Assembly: GCF_020852455.1 (NCBI RefSeq)
Contig: NZ_JADZAT010000028.1
Location: 248,001-312,000, forward strand
DNA: 64,000 bases
From: Novosphingobium sp.
GTDB lineage: Bacteria; Pseudomonadota; Alphaproteobacteria; Sphingomonadales; Sphingomonadaceae
Direction: 5' to 3'
The notes under the pieces were generated by a model. The model had not been told where the DNA came from and did not search any database. It saw only the letters and a program-made list of their open reading frames with translations. This document shows positions 1 to 8,720 of this stretch, piece after piece. A program made the translations under genes and the position numbers. Each line of letters opens with the position of its first letter. The stretch's first letter is position 1.

Positions 1-2
1 GC

Positions 3-236
3 GCAGTTGGCGGAAAGGCAATCGATGCTGGTTCCTCAGCCGTGCAGGCACTCGTTTCCGCGACGCGGATGGATCGCAAACGGCCTCCGCAACCGGGAGA
101 TCACTGGAAGGGCTGCAATTCAGCCCGGGCTGCAGGGACCGCACCGATCTATGCCGGCGAGCCGGGATATGACGAATCGATGGATGGCGACGGTGATGGG
201 ATCGCTTGCGAGCCTCATCCGGATGCCGGTTTCTGA
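3..236 (+). CDS. Excalibur calcium-binding domain protein, C-terminal part
   Basis: The reading frame is open from the window edge, so the N-terminus is missing. The last 45 residues form an Excalibur domain: a WKGC start, a central GTAPIYAGEPGY segment, then the acidic loop SMDGDGDGIACEP, which matches the DxDxDGxxCE calcium-binding signature. The two cysteines probably form a disulfide, so an extracytoplasmic location is likely. In family members the domain usually follows a signal peptide, a nuclease domain or a cold-shock/DUF1294 module; which applies here cannot be seen. An internal GTG at 42 could be a start but there is no reason to prefer it. Confidence 0.75.
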   Translation, partial: AVGGKAIDAGSSAVQALVSATRMDRKRPPQPGDHWKGCNSARAAGTAPIYAGEPGYDESMDGDGDGIACEPHPDAGF

Positions 237-267
237 CACCGGAACGGCTTGAAGCCAGAGCCTGGAT

Positions 268-3006
268 TCACACCGCCACCTCAACCGTTTCCTCGTCCGC
301 CGCTTCGAGCAGCTTCTTTTCGACCGTCCGCAGCCGCGCCACGGCATCGACCTTTTCGCCCAAGAGGTCGGTGACATAGAAGGTATCGACCGCGCGTTCG
401 CCATAGGTGGCGATGTGCGCGGAATGGACCATAAGCTTGGCTTCGAACAGCGCGCGGGCCAGTCGGCTGAGCAGCGCAGGGCGGTCGCGGGCGTTGATTT
501 CGACAACCGTGAAGCGGTTCGAGGCCGAATTGTCCACTTCGACCGAGGGCCGCACATCGAAGGCATCGGCGCGCGGGCGGGCATTGGGCCGCGCGGCAAG
601 CTGCGAGACCAGCTTGACCCGATTGGCCAGCGCATCCTCGATCATCGTGCGGATCCGGGCGAGCTGGCTGTCCTCGCTGAATGGTCGGCCCAAGGGATCC
701 TGGACCAGGAAGTTGTCAACCGCCATGCCGCCCCGCGTGGTGTGAATCCGCGCGTCGATGATGTTGCCGCCGGCCAGGTGGATCCCCCCAGCAATGCGAT
801 AGAACAGCCCTGGATGGTCGGCCGCGATCACCGTCACCAGCGTGGCCCCGCGCGCGGCATAGTATTCGCAGTGCACGTCGAGCGCAGCGCCCTTGGCCCG
901 GTCCAGCTGGGTCAGGTTCATCGCCACGATATCGTCGGGTTCGGCAATCCAGTAGGCATCGTTGAACTGTTTGGCATATTTGGCAACCAGCCCCTTGGCC
1001 TTGCCCAGCCGTTCGGCCACCTGCGCCTGCTTCGCCGCGACCCGCTGTTCGCGCCCGTGCTGGACGTGGCCCAGCCGCAGCCGCTCTTCGGCGGCATCGT
1101 ACAGTTCGTGGATCAGCTGGCGCTTCCAGCCGTTCCATACCCCCGGGCCGACCGCGCGGATATCGACGATGGTCAGCATCGCCAGCAGCCGCAACCGCTC
1201 GACCGACTGCACCTGCGCAACGAAATCGGTGATCGTCTTCCAGTCGGCCAGATCGCGCTTGAAGGCGACCGCGCTCATCAGCAGGTGCTGGCCCACCAGC
1301 CATGAGACGAGGCGGGTTTCCTCTTCCGACAGCCCCAGCCGCGGGCACAGTTTCAGCGCCACTTCGGCGCCCAGCACCGAATGATCGCCGCGGCGGCCCT
1401 TGGCGATATCGTGCAGCAGGATCGAGACATAGAGCACCCGGCGGTGCTGGATCTTGTGGACGATCCCGGTGGCCAGCGGATGCTCGCCCTTCATCTCGCC
1501 CTTTTCGATCCGCGCCATCAGCCCGACCGCACGGATGGTATGTTCGTCCACCGTATAGTGGTGGTACATGTCGAACTGCATCTGCGCGTTGACCCGGCCG
1601 AAATCGGGAATGAAGCGGCCGAACACGCCGACCTCGTTGAACCAGCGCAGCACCGTTTCTGGATCGTTACGGCTGGTCAGCAGATCGAGGAACAGCGCAT
1701 TGGCCCGCGGATCTTCGCGCACCGCATCGACCGCGCGGGCATCGCGCAGCGCGCAGCGCAGCGCCTCCGGATGGACTTCAAGGTGCTGGGCATCGGCCAG
1801 CGCGAAGATCTCGATCAGGCGGACCGGGTCCTGGGTGAACCAGTCGTCCGACGGCACGTTGATCTTGCCGCCATAGATCACATAGCCCTTGAGACTGCGC
1901 CGCCGCGCGCGGAACCCCGCCAGCAGCCCGCGCGGAGCCTTCTTGCCCGATTGCTCGTCCAGCTGGGCCAGGAACAGCCCGGTCAGGTGGCCCACGCGTT
2001 TGGCCTGCAGGAAGAAGTACTGCATGAACCGTTCGACCGAGCTTTGCCCGGGCCGGTCGGCGAATTGCATCCGCGCGGCAACCTCGCGCTGAAGGTCAAA
2101 GGTCAGCCGGTCCTCGGCGCGGCGGGTGATCGTGTGCAGGTGGCAGCGCACCGCCCAGAAGAAGTTCTCGGCACGACGGAAGGCGCGGTACTCGCTGCCG
2201 GTCAGCAGCCCGACATCGACCAGTTCGGACACGTCGCGGACATGGTGGATGTACTTGCCGATCCAGTAGAGCGTGTGCAGGTCCCGAAGGCCGCCCTTGC
2301 CCTCTTTCACATTGGGTTCGACGACATAGCGGCTGTCGCCCAGCCGCTTGTGGCGATCGTTGCGCTCGCCCAGCTTTTCGGACACGAACTGCCGCTCGGT
2401 CCCGGCGACCACTTCGGCCCAGAACCGGCGCTGCGCCTCATCAAACAGCGCCTGATCACCCCAGACATACCGCCCTTCGAGCAACGCGGTGCGGATCGTC
2501 AGATCGCCCTTGGCCATGCGCACCACATCGTCGAGGCTGCGGCTGGAATGGCCGACCTTGAGCCCCAGATCCCAAAGGAAATAGAGCATCGCCTCGATCA
2601 CCTGTTCACACCAGGCGGTCTGCTTGGATGGGGTGATGAAGGCCACATCGACGTCCGAATGCGGCGCCATTTCACCGCGGCCATAACCACCGACCGCCAT
2701 GATCGTCAGCCGCTCGCCCGAGGTGCGGTTGGGCGCGGGATAGAGATCGGCGGTAACGTGATCGTGGATCACCCGGATCAGCTGATCGACCAGAAAGGCC
2801 TGCGCCTCGGCGCTGTCGTGCCCGGCCGAGGGGCGCGCGGCCAGCCGCCGGGCGATTTCGGCGCGGCCGCCAGCCAGCGCCTCGCGCAGCAGTTCGACCA
2901 CTCGGGGCCGGGCCCGGGCCGGGCCTTCGGCGGCAACCGCATCGGTGATCGCGCCGGCCAGCGCACGGCGATCGATCACCGCGCGCTGGTTTTCGATGCG
3001 GCTCAC
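268..3006 (-). CDS. glnD: [Protein-PII] uridylyltransferase / uridylyl-removing enzyme
   Basis: GlnD senses glutamine and adds or removes UMP on PII proteins, controlling nitrogen assimilation. The 912-residue length is normal. In order: nucleotidyltransferase domain with GGYGRGEMAPHSDVD (GG...SDxD metal-binding motif), a linker domain, an HD domain (LLHDIAKGRRGDHS, HD pair at the phosphohydrolase site), and two C-terminal ACT domains (starting near VTVIAADHPGLFYRIAG and VVEINARDRPALLSRLA). The frame stays open to 3033, but the GTG at 3006 is preferred because it makes a 4-bp GTGA overlap with the stop of the upstream acyl-CoA ligase gene, implying translational coupling. Confidence 0.96.
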   Translation of the reverse strand: MSRIENQRAVIDRRALAGAITDAVAAEGPARARPRVVELLREALAGGRAEIARRLAARPSAGHDSAEAQAFLVDQLIRVIHDHVTADLYPAPNRTSGERLTIMAVGGYGRGEMAPHSDVDVAFITPSKQTAWCEQVIEAMLYFLWDLGLKVGHSSRSLDDVVRMAKGDLTIRTALLEGRYVWGDQALFDEAQRRFWAEVVAGTERQFVSEKLGERNDRHKRLGDSRYVVEPNVKEGKGGLRDLHTLYWIGKYIHHVRDVSELVDVGLLTGSEYRAFRRAENFFWAVRCHLHTITRRAEDRLTFDLQREVAARMQFADRPGQSSVERFMQYFFLQAKRVGHLTGLFLAQLDEQSGKKAPRGLLAGFRARRRSLKGYVIYGGKINVPSDDWFTQDPVRLIEIFALADAQHLEVHPEALRCALRDARAVDAVREDPRANALFLDLLTSRNDPETVLRWFNEVGVFGRFIPDFGRVNAQMQFDMYHHYTVDEHTIRAVGLMARIEKGEMKGEHPLATGIVHKIQHRRVLYVSILLHDIAKGRRGDHSVLGAEVALKLCPRLGLSEEETRLVSWLVGQHLLMSAVAFKRDLADWKTITDFVAQVQSVERLRLLAMLTIVDIRAVGPGVWNGWKRQLIHELYDAAEERLRLGHVQHGREQRVAAKQAQVAERLGKAKGLVAKYAKQFNDAYWIAEPDDIVAMNLTQLDRAKGAALDVHCEYYAARGATLVTVIAADHPGLFYRIAGGIHLAGGNIIDARIHTTRGGMAVDNFLVQDPLGRPFSEDSQLARIRTMIEDALANRVKLVSQLAARPNARPRADAFDVRPSVEVDNSASNRFTVVEINARDRPALLSRLARALFEAKLMVHSAHIATYGERAVDTFYVTDLLGEKVDAVARLRTVEKKLLEAADEETVEVAV

Positions 3007-4715
3007 GCCCCGGTCTTCTGCTCGCTTTCCCACACCGTCAGGTAACGGGCCTTCAGGGTCCGCTTGTCAACCTTTTCGGTGCCCAGCCGCGGCAGGGTTT
3101 CGTGTTCCTGCCACAGCCGGACCGGAACCTTGAACGGGGCGATGTGTTCCAGCAGGTAGGCGCGCAGCTGCTCTTCGGACAGGCTGCGGCCGTCCTTGAC
3201 CAGATAGACCCCGGTCGGCAGTTCGCCGAATTTTTCATCGGGCATGCCGAACACGCTGGCTTCGGCCACATCGGGATGGGCATAGATCGCCTCTTCCACC
3301 TCGATGCAGCTTATGTTTTCGCCGCCGCGGATGATGATGTCCTTCTTGCGATCGACGATGAACAGATAGCCGTCCTCATCCAGATAACCCAGGTCACCGG
3401 TGCGGAAATAGCCATCGGGCATGATCGCCTGGCGGGTGGCTTCGCTGTTGTCCCAATAGCCGTTGAAATTGACGATCGAACGGATCGCCACTTCGCCGGT
3501 CTGGCCGGGGGGCAGGCACTTGCCGTCATCGTCAAGGATGCCAAGGTCGATCAGCGGCTTGCTGGCCGTGCCGGTCGATCCGGGCTTGGCGATGTAGTTT
3601 TCGTTGAGGTTGCCGCAGCCCGCCGCGTTGGTTTCGGTCAGGCCATAGCCCAGCAGCGGGAAGGCGTGCGGCAGCGCGTCCTTGATCCGCTTGACGTGAT
3701 CGACCGGGCGCGGCGCGCCGCCGGCGGCAAAGGCGGTACAGCTGGACAGATCATACTTGTCGCGGTTGGGATGGGTCGCGATCTCGAAGCTCATCAGCGG
3801 TACGCCGACGAAATAGGTGACCTTTTCTGCCTCGATCAGCCGCATCGCCTCTTCGGCGTTCCACTTGGGCATCAGCACCAGCTTGCGGCCGATCACGAAG
3901 CTTTGCAGGAACAGCGGCACTTCGCCGGTGACGTGGAACAGCGGCACGTTGACCAGGCTGCACGGCTGCACCGTGGGGGCTTCGTCGCGCTCGGTCAGGT
4001 AGGTCAGCATCATCAGCGTCTGCCCGACGTAGGAGAACACCGCCTGGGTCACCGCGCGGTGATCCGACCAGGCGCCCTTCGATTGTCCGGTCGAGCCCGA
4101 GGTGTAGAGGATCGTCGCCAGGTCATCACCGGTGAGGTCCGGCAGCGGCGTATCGGCCCCGCCGCCATTGCCAAGCACCGAGGCGAGCCCTTCGCGCCAG
4201 GGCTTGTCGTGATCGAACACCACCACCCGCGTTGCGAGATCGAGGTCGGCAATCCGCGCCGCGCGCTGGGGGTCAGCCAGCACCAGCTTGCACCCGGTCA
4301 GCTCGATCCCGGCGGCCATTTCCTCGCCGCTCCACCAGCCGTTGAGCAGCGCCGCGCAGCCCCCGGCCATCAGCACGCCCATGTAGGCGATGATCCAGTT
4401 GGTCGAATTGCGCGCCGCGATCCCCACCCGGTCGCCCTTCTGCACTCCCTGCCCGGCGACCAGCGCACCGGCCACTTCACGCGCGGCGGCATGGACCTGG
4501 GCAAAGGTGGTGCGGATCTCGCCATCGACCAGGAAGGTCGCATCGGCGTGCTGGGCGCAAAAATGTTCGAACATCGCCGGCAGCGTGGGCGGCGCGTTCT
4601 TCAGCATCGGCAGCGCCTGGCCATAGCGCTCGATAGTGGTGGTTTCGAGCATCGCGCCCGGGGCAGTCAGGCGGGCAACCACGTCGTTCAGGGCATTGTC
4701 GAGTTCGCTGGCCAT
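3003..4715 (-). CDS. Class I adenylate-forming acyl-CoA synthetase
   Basis: This 570-residue protein activates a carboxylic acid (probably a fatty or aromatic acid) to its CoA thioester through an acyl-adenylate. It has the AMP-binding P-loop ILYTSGSTGQSKGA, the GYGLTETN motif, the YFRTGDLGYLDEDGYLFIVDRKKDIIIRGGENI hinge region split by the A8 motif, and a C-terminal catalytic lysine region (GTEKVDKRTLKARYL). The ATG at 4715 is preceded by AAGAAGG at good spacing; an in-frame TTG at 4733 is less likely. The substrate is not predictable. It overlaps glnD by 4 bp, an odd pairing with no obvious metabolic link. Confidence 0.9.
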   Translation of the reverse strand: MASELDNALNDVVARLTAPGAMLETTTIERYGQALPMLKNAPPTLPAMFEHFCAQHADATFLVDGEIRTTFAQVHAAAREVAGALVAGQGVQKGDRVGIAARNSTNWIIAYMGVLMAGGCAALLNGWWSGEEMAAGIELTGCKLVLADPQRAARIADLDLATRVVVFDHDKPWREGLASVLGNGGGADTPLPDLTGDDLATILYTSGSTGQSKGAWSDHRAVTQAVFSYVGQTLMMLTYLTERDEAPTVQPCSLVNVPLFHVTGEVPLFLQSFVIGRKLVLMPKWNAEEAMRLIEAEKVTYFVGVPLMSFEIATHPNRDKYDLSSCTAFAAGGAPRPVDHVKRIKDALPHAFPLLGYGLTETNAAGCGNLNENYIAKPGSTGTASKPLIDLGILDDDGKCLPPGQTGEVAIRSIVNFNGYWDNSEATRQAIMPDGYFRTGDLGYLDEDGYLFIVDRKKDIIIRGGENISCIEVEEAIYAHPDVAEASVFGMPDEKFGELPTGVYLVKDGRSLSEEQLRAYLLEHIAPFKVPVRLWQEHETLPRLGTEKVDKRTLKARYLTVWESEQKTGA

Positions 4716-4782
4716 GAGGCATCCTTCTTCCAAGCAAGCGAGGCCCGCCCCTTTCGCAGCCCCATTCCTGTTCCCAATTCGA

Positions 4783-4806
4783 CGCGGCGGGTTTGTTTCC
4801 GCCGCG
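4783..4806. repeat. 8-bp hairpin in the ligase/lgt divergent intergenic region
   Basis: CGCGGCGG and CCGCCGCG form a perfect inverted repeat around an 8-base T-rich loop. It lies between two divergently transcribed genes, so it is not a terminator of either; it may be regulatory or incidental. No convincing promoter hexamers were recognised around it. Confidence 0.3.
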
Positions 4807-4880
4807 CTCTGTGCCAGATAGCGCCAATCCGGGTGCGATTGCGCCGCCTGAACACTCTGCTTGTCTAAGGGGTTAGCCGC

Positions 4881-5798
4881 TTGCTGTCACTACTTCAGAC
4901 CCACCTGGCGCTGGCTACACTGGCATCGGCAGCGGCCGATGCGCCGATCCATTTCGCCGACCTGGGGATCAAGAACTACCTGTTCGCCTTCAACACCCCG
5001 CTGGGTGAGTTCCAGCTGCGCTGGTACAGCCTGGCCTACCTGTTCGGGATCGTGTTTGCCTATTGGCACGTCACCCGTTCGCTGAAGACCGCCGGCGCGC
5101 CGCTGGCCCAGCGTCATGTCGATGACCTGTTCTTCTATTGCACCCTGGGCGTGATCCTGGGCGGGCGGCTGGGCTATGCCACCTTCTACACCGGCGGCAG
5201 CACCGGGATTCCCAGCCTGTGGAGCCAGCCGGGCCAGCTGATCCAGCTGTGGAACGGCGGGATGAGCTTCCATGGCGGGCTGATCGGGGTGCTGGTGGCG
5301 CTGGCCTGGGTCTGCTGGCGCAACGGACTCAGTTTCCTTCGGGTCTGCGATTACATCGCGGTGCCGGTGCCGGTCGGCATGCTGCTGGGGCGGCTGGCGA
5401 ACTTCGTCAATGGCGAGCTGTGGGGCCGCGTCGCCGGCCCCGACGTGCCCTGGGCGATGGTTTTCCCCGATGGCGGCGATCTGGCGCGCCATCCCAGCCA
5501 GCTTTACCAGGCCGGGCTTGAAGGGCTGGTGCTGGCCCTGGTCATGCTTTGGCTGTTCTGGAAAACCCGTGCCCGCTGGCGCCCGGGCCTTCTGGTTGGC
5601 TGCTTTGCGCTGGGTATCGGCCTGGCCCGGTTCATCACCGAATTCTTCCGTCAGCCTGATGCCCAGCTGACCGAATTTGCCGAACGCACCGGGCTGTCGA
5701 TGGGCCAGTGGCTGACAGTGCCGCTGATGCTGGTCGGGCTGTTCTTCATGATCCGCGCGCTGCGCCGCCCCGAAATGGGCAGCACCGCTTCGGAATGA
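4881..5798 (+). CDS. lgt: Prolipoprotein diacylglyceryl transferase
   Basis: Lgt transfers a diacylglyceryl group from phosphatidylglycerol to the lipobox cysteine of prolipoproteins in the inner membrane. The protein has about seven hydrophobic segments, the conserved SFHGGLIGVL segment, and the family signature GRLANFVNGELWG followed by RHPSQLYQAGLEG. The start is TTG at 4881: it has AAGGGG 8 bases upstream and there is no ATG before the first core motif. The gene overlaps the next one by ATGA. A lipoprotein substrate candidate, the 5'-nucleotidase, is encoded a few kb away. Confidence 0.95.
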   Translation: MLSLLQTHLALATLASAAADAPIHFADLGIKNYLFAFNTPLGEFQLRWYSLAYLFGIVFAYWHVTRSLKTAGAPLAQRHVDDLFFYCTLGVILGGRLGYATFYTGGSTGIPSLWSQPGQLIQLWNGGMSFHGGLIGVLVALAWVCWRNGLSFLRVCDYIAVPVPVGMLLGRLANFVNGELWGRVAGPDVPWAMVFPDGGDLARHPSQLYQAGLEGLVLALVMLWLFWKTRARWRPGLLVGCFALGIGLARFITEFFRQPDAQLTEFAERTGLSMGQWLTVPLMLVGLFFMIRALRRPEMGSTASE

Positions 5799-6853
5799 GC
5801 GAACCGGCTGAAACCGAACCGCTGGCGGCGATCTTCCGGCGGCTGATCGCCAACACCGGGCCGATCAGCCTGATGCACTATATGGGCGAAAGCAACGCCC
5901 GTTACTATTCGGCCAAGGACCCGCTGGGCACGGCGGGCGATTTCGTCACCGCGCCCGAAATCAGCCAGATGTTCGGCGAACTGATCGGGCTGTGGCTGGC
6001 CGACATGTGGATCAACGCCGGGCGCGAGGAACCGGTCCACTATGTCGAACTGGGCCCCGGGCGCGGCACCCTGGCCGCCGATGCGCTCAGGGTGATGAAG
6101 CGTTACGGGCTGGAGCCTTCGATCCATTTCGTCGAGGCCTCGACCGCGCTCAAGGACGTGCAGCTGGCAACGGTCCCCGGTGCGCAGTGGCACCACGATC
6201 TTTCCACGCTGCCGCCCTATGGCCCGATCCTGCTGGTCGCCAATGAATTCCTCGATGCGCTGCCGGTGCGGCAACTGGTGATGACGCCCGAAGGCTGGCG
6301 TGAACGGATGGTCATTCCCGAAGGCGAACGCTTTGCCTGTATCGCCGGCAGCCAGCCGATGGACGCCGCAGTGCCCGAAGCGCGCCGCGCGGCCCAGCCC
6401 GGCACGATCATCGAGACCTGCCCCGGTGCGGCGGCAACCGTCTATGAAGTGGCCGGGCGGCTGATCGAACAGGGCGGCGCGGCGCTGTTCATCGATTACG
6501 GTCACGATCAGCTGCGCGATGGCTCAAGCCTGCAGGCGGTGCGCGCGCACCTTAAGGTTGATCCCTTCGTCAACCCGGGCGAGGCGGACCTGACCGCGCA
6601 TGTCGATTTCGCCACGCTCGCCCCGATCGCCCAGTCGCGCGGGTGCAAGTGGCTGGGCACCGTGCCGCAGGGCCGCTGGCTGCGGAACCTGGGGATCGAC
6701 GCCCGCGCCCAGACCCTGGCCGAACTCGCCCCGCAGCACGCCCAGGCGGTCGAGGCAGCCAAGGACCGCTTGGTCGGCGAAGGGCAGATGGGGCTGCTGT
6801 TCAAGGTGATGGGGCTGGCCAGTCCCAGCTGGCCGGGCGGCGCCGGGTTCTGA
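5795..6853 (+). CDS. SAM-dependent methyltransferase, MidA/NDUFAF7 family
   Basis: A 352-residue member of the COG1565 family, whose mitochondrial homolog NDUFAF7 dimethylates an arginine of complex I subunit NDUFS2. Visible features are the early YMGESNARYYSAKDPLGTAGDF block (family signature before the SAM site), the glycine-rich SAM motif VELGPGRGTLAAD, the conserved ANEFLDALPVRQ block, and the late VDPFVNPGEADLTAHVDF block. The ATG at 5795 overlaps the lgt stop by 4 bp (ATGA), a common lgt-midA arrangement in alphaproteobacteria. The open frame extends back to 5708 but that part is antisense to nothing conserved and lies inside lgt. Confidence 0.9.
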   Translation: MSEPAETEPLAAIFRRLIANTGPISLMHYMGESNARYYSAKDPLGTAGDFVTAPEISQMFGELIGLWLADMWINAGREEPVHYVELGPGRGTLAADALRVMKRYGLEPSIHFVEASTALKDVQLATVPGAQWHHDLSTLPPYGPILLVANEFLDALPVRQLVMTPEGWRERMVIPEGERFACIAGSQPMDAAVPEARRAAQPGTIIETCPGAAATVYEVAGRLIEQGGAALFIDYGHDQLRDGSSLQAVRAHLKVDPFVNPGEADLTAHVDFATLAPIAQSRGCKWLGTVPQGRWLRNLGIDARAQTLAELAPQHAQAVEAAKDRLVGEGQMGLLFKVMGLASPSWPGGAGF

Positions 6854-6878
6854 TTTTCAGCCTCAAGGAACGACTTCG

Positions 6879-7211
6879 ATGATCCCCAAAATCCTCCAAA
6901 CCGCCCTGATATCTTCCGCGCTGGTGCTGACCGCCGGTCTTGCCCGGGCAGCTGCGCCTGAAACCCTGGTCGAAGCCGCCACACCCGAACGCATCTGGGT
7001 GGTGACCTATACCAGCAAGGGCGCGGTGCTGACGCGCGGGAAACGCAAGATCGTGCTGCAGGAAAACTGCGTTGCCGTGTCGAAGCAATATGGTCGCGGC
7101 GTGTGGGGGCAGGCGAACGGCGGCATGCTGATCAAATTCGGCCAGCGGCGCCTGGGCTTTCCCCGGCAAGAGGTCCGGCTGGACCGCGCCAGCTGCGACG
7201 TTCCGGATTGA
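6879..7211 (+). CDS. Small secreted protein of unknown function
   Basis: A 110-residue protein with a clear signal peptide: MIPKILQTALISSALVLTAG followed by a likely cleavage after ARA near residue 25. The mature part of about 85 residues has two cysteines, probably paired, and alternating beta-type sequence. The ATG has AAGGA about 9 bases upstream. It follows midA by 25 bp and may share its transcript. No family was recognised. Confidence 0.7.
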   Translation: MIPKILQTALISSALVLTAGLARAAAPETLVEAATPERIWVVTYTSKGAVLTRGKRKIVLQENCVAVSKQYGRGVWGQANGGMLIKFGQRRLGFPRQEVRLDRASCDVPD

Positions 7212-7309
7212 TCCGGTCCAGGCCGGGATTCCTGCACTGAATCGTTGACCGCCCCCTCGCCAAGTCCCGCCAAGCTGCTATGCCTGTGCGCAAAAGGGGA
7301 GAACGGACA

Positions 7310-7915
7310 ATGGCGTCACTATCGTCGCGCCTGGTCAAACGGGTGCTGCTGGCGCTTTACCGCTGGAAGGGCTGGACCATCGTCAGCGCCGCGCCGGTGC
7401 CCAGTCGCTGCGTGATCCTGGGCGCGCCGCACACTTCGAACTGGGACTTCGTGTTCTTCCTGGGGGCGGTGACCCAGCTGGGGATCAGGCCCAATTTCAT
7501 GGGCAAGCACAGCCTGTTCAAATGGCCGATGACCCGCTTCATGTTCGATATGGGCGGGATCGCGGTCGATCGCTCGGCCAAGGACAGGAACTATGTCGAT
7601 CAGGTGGTGAGCGAATATGGCCGCCGCGACGAACTGGCGCTGGTGATCGCACCCGAAGGGACGCGCGGGGCAATTTCGGGCTGGCGATCGGGGTTCTACC
7701 ACATCGCGCTGGGCGCGGGCGTGCCGATCGTTCCGGCCTGGGTGAACAACAAGACCATGAAGGGCGGGATCGGCGCGGCGATCATGCCCAGCGGCAACTA
7801 TGCCGCCGACCTGGCCAAACTGCTTGAATTCTACCGCTCGGTCGTGCCCGATCATCCACGCTGGGCGGCGTTGGAAGCAAGCCTGATCCGGGCCCGGGAG
7901 AAAAGCGATGACTGA
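7310..7915 (+). CDS. Lysophospholipid acyltransferase family protein (PlsC-like)
   Basis: This 201-residue protein carries the acyltransferase motifs: HTSNWD (HX4D catalytic motif I), a middle block with GGIAVDRSAKD, and APEGTRG (motif III), followed by the hydrophobic VPIVPAWV motif IV. Such enzymes acylate lysophospholipids or related hydroxyl groups at the membrane; the exact acceptor is unknown. The ATG at 7310 follows AGGGGAG with good spacing, so the upstream in-frame ATG at 7280 is rejected. It overlaps the next gene by 8 bp, which implies coupled translation. Confidence 0.85.
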   Translation: MASLSSRLVKRVLLALYRWKGWTIVSAAPVPSRCVILGAPHTSNWDFVFFLGAVTQLGIRPNFMGKHSLFKWPMTRFMFDMGGIAVDRSAKDRNYVDQVVSEYGRRDELALVIAPEGTRGAISGWRSGFYHIALGAGVPIVPAWVNNKTMKGGIGAAIMPSGNYAADLAKLLEFYRSVVPDHPRWAALEASLIRAREKSDD

Positions 7916-8702
7916 CATGCTGCTGATCAATCTGGCGGTCGATCTGGCGATGATGCTGGCGCTGTGCCTGGTGGCCGCGCGGATCGGCGACGTTTCGTTC
8001 ATCGACGCGGTCTGGGGCTTTGGCATGGTGGTCATGGCCGCGGCAAGCTGGCTGCAAATGGGCGATCCCGGCACGCGGGCCGGCCTGTTGCTGGCGATGA
8101 CCGCGATCTGGGGGCTGCGGCTGGCGCTGCACCTTTTCACCCGCTGGCGCGCGCAGGGCGAGGATCCGCGCTATGCCCGGATGCTGGCCAAGGCGCGCGA
8201 GGCCGGGCGCTATGGCAGCGCCGCATTCAGGGTGGTGTTCGGCCCGCAGGCGCTGCTGCTGTTCATCACCAGCCTGCCCGCGCAGATCGGGATTCTGGCG
8301 GCGGCCTCGCCCGCGCCGATCGGCCTGCTGGGCTGGGCCGGCTTTGCCTTGTGGCTGACCGGGATGGTGTTCGAAAGCGTCGGCGATGCCCAGCTCAAGG
8401 CCTTCCGGGCCGATCCCGCCAGCAAGGGCAAGGTGCTCGACACCGGGCTGTGGCGCTATACCCGCCACCCCAACTATTTCGGCGATTGCTGCGCCTGGTG
8501 GGGGATCTGGCTGGTCGCGGCTGAAGGTGGAAGCTGGGTGGCGCTGGCCAGCCTGATCGGCCCTCTCTTCCTGACCTTCACGCTGACAAAATGGTCGGGC
8601 AAGCCGCTGCTGGAAAAGGGCCTTGCGAAGAGCCGTCCGGGCTATGCCGACTATGTCGCGCGCACCTCGGGCTTCATCCCCTGGCCGCCGAAACGCGGCT
8701 GA
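7908..8702 (+). CDS. DUF1295 membrane protein, steroid 5-alpha-reductase-like
   Basis: A 264-residue integral membrane protein with about six hydrophobic segments. The C-terminal part has LWRYTRHPNYFGD, the hallmark of DUF1295 and of the isoprenylcysteine methyltransferase/5-alpha-reductase superfamily, in which it binds the cofactor. Family members are predicted NADPH-dependent reductases of steroid- or lipid-like substrates. It starts inside the end of the acyltransferase gene, so a joint role in membrane lipid modification is plausible but inferred. Confidence 0.85.
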   Translation: MTDMLLINLAVDLAMMLALCLVAARIGDVSFIDAVWGFGMVVMAAASWLQMGDPGTRAGLLLAMTAIWGLRLALHLFTRWRAQGEDPRYARMLAKAREAGRYGSAAFRVVFGPQALLLFITSLPAQIGILAAASPAPIGLLGWAGFALWLTGMVFESVGDAQLKAFRADPASKGKVLDTGLWRYTRHPNYFGDCCAWWGIWLVAAEGGSWVALASLIGPLFLTFTLTKWSGKPLLEKGLAKSRPGYADYVARTSGFIPWPPKRG

Positions 8703-8720
8703 TCCGCAGTGCTGCGGGTC
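8701..8720. terminator. Possible bidirectional hairpin between convergent genes
   Basis: GATCCGCAG and CTGCGGGTC pair over 9 bp with one G-T wobble and a two-base loop. The structure sits exactly between the stop codons of the DUF1295 gene (+) and the 5'-nucleotidase gene (-). There is no clear T-run, so factor-independent termination is uncertain. Confidence 0.35.

Noticed and set aside
1381..3045. Plus-strand frame of 554 codons opposite glnD
   Set aside because: It is antisense to a fully conserved GlnD, rich in His/Asp/Gln repeats with no domain, typical of high-G+C shadow frames.
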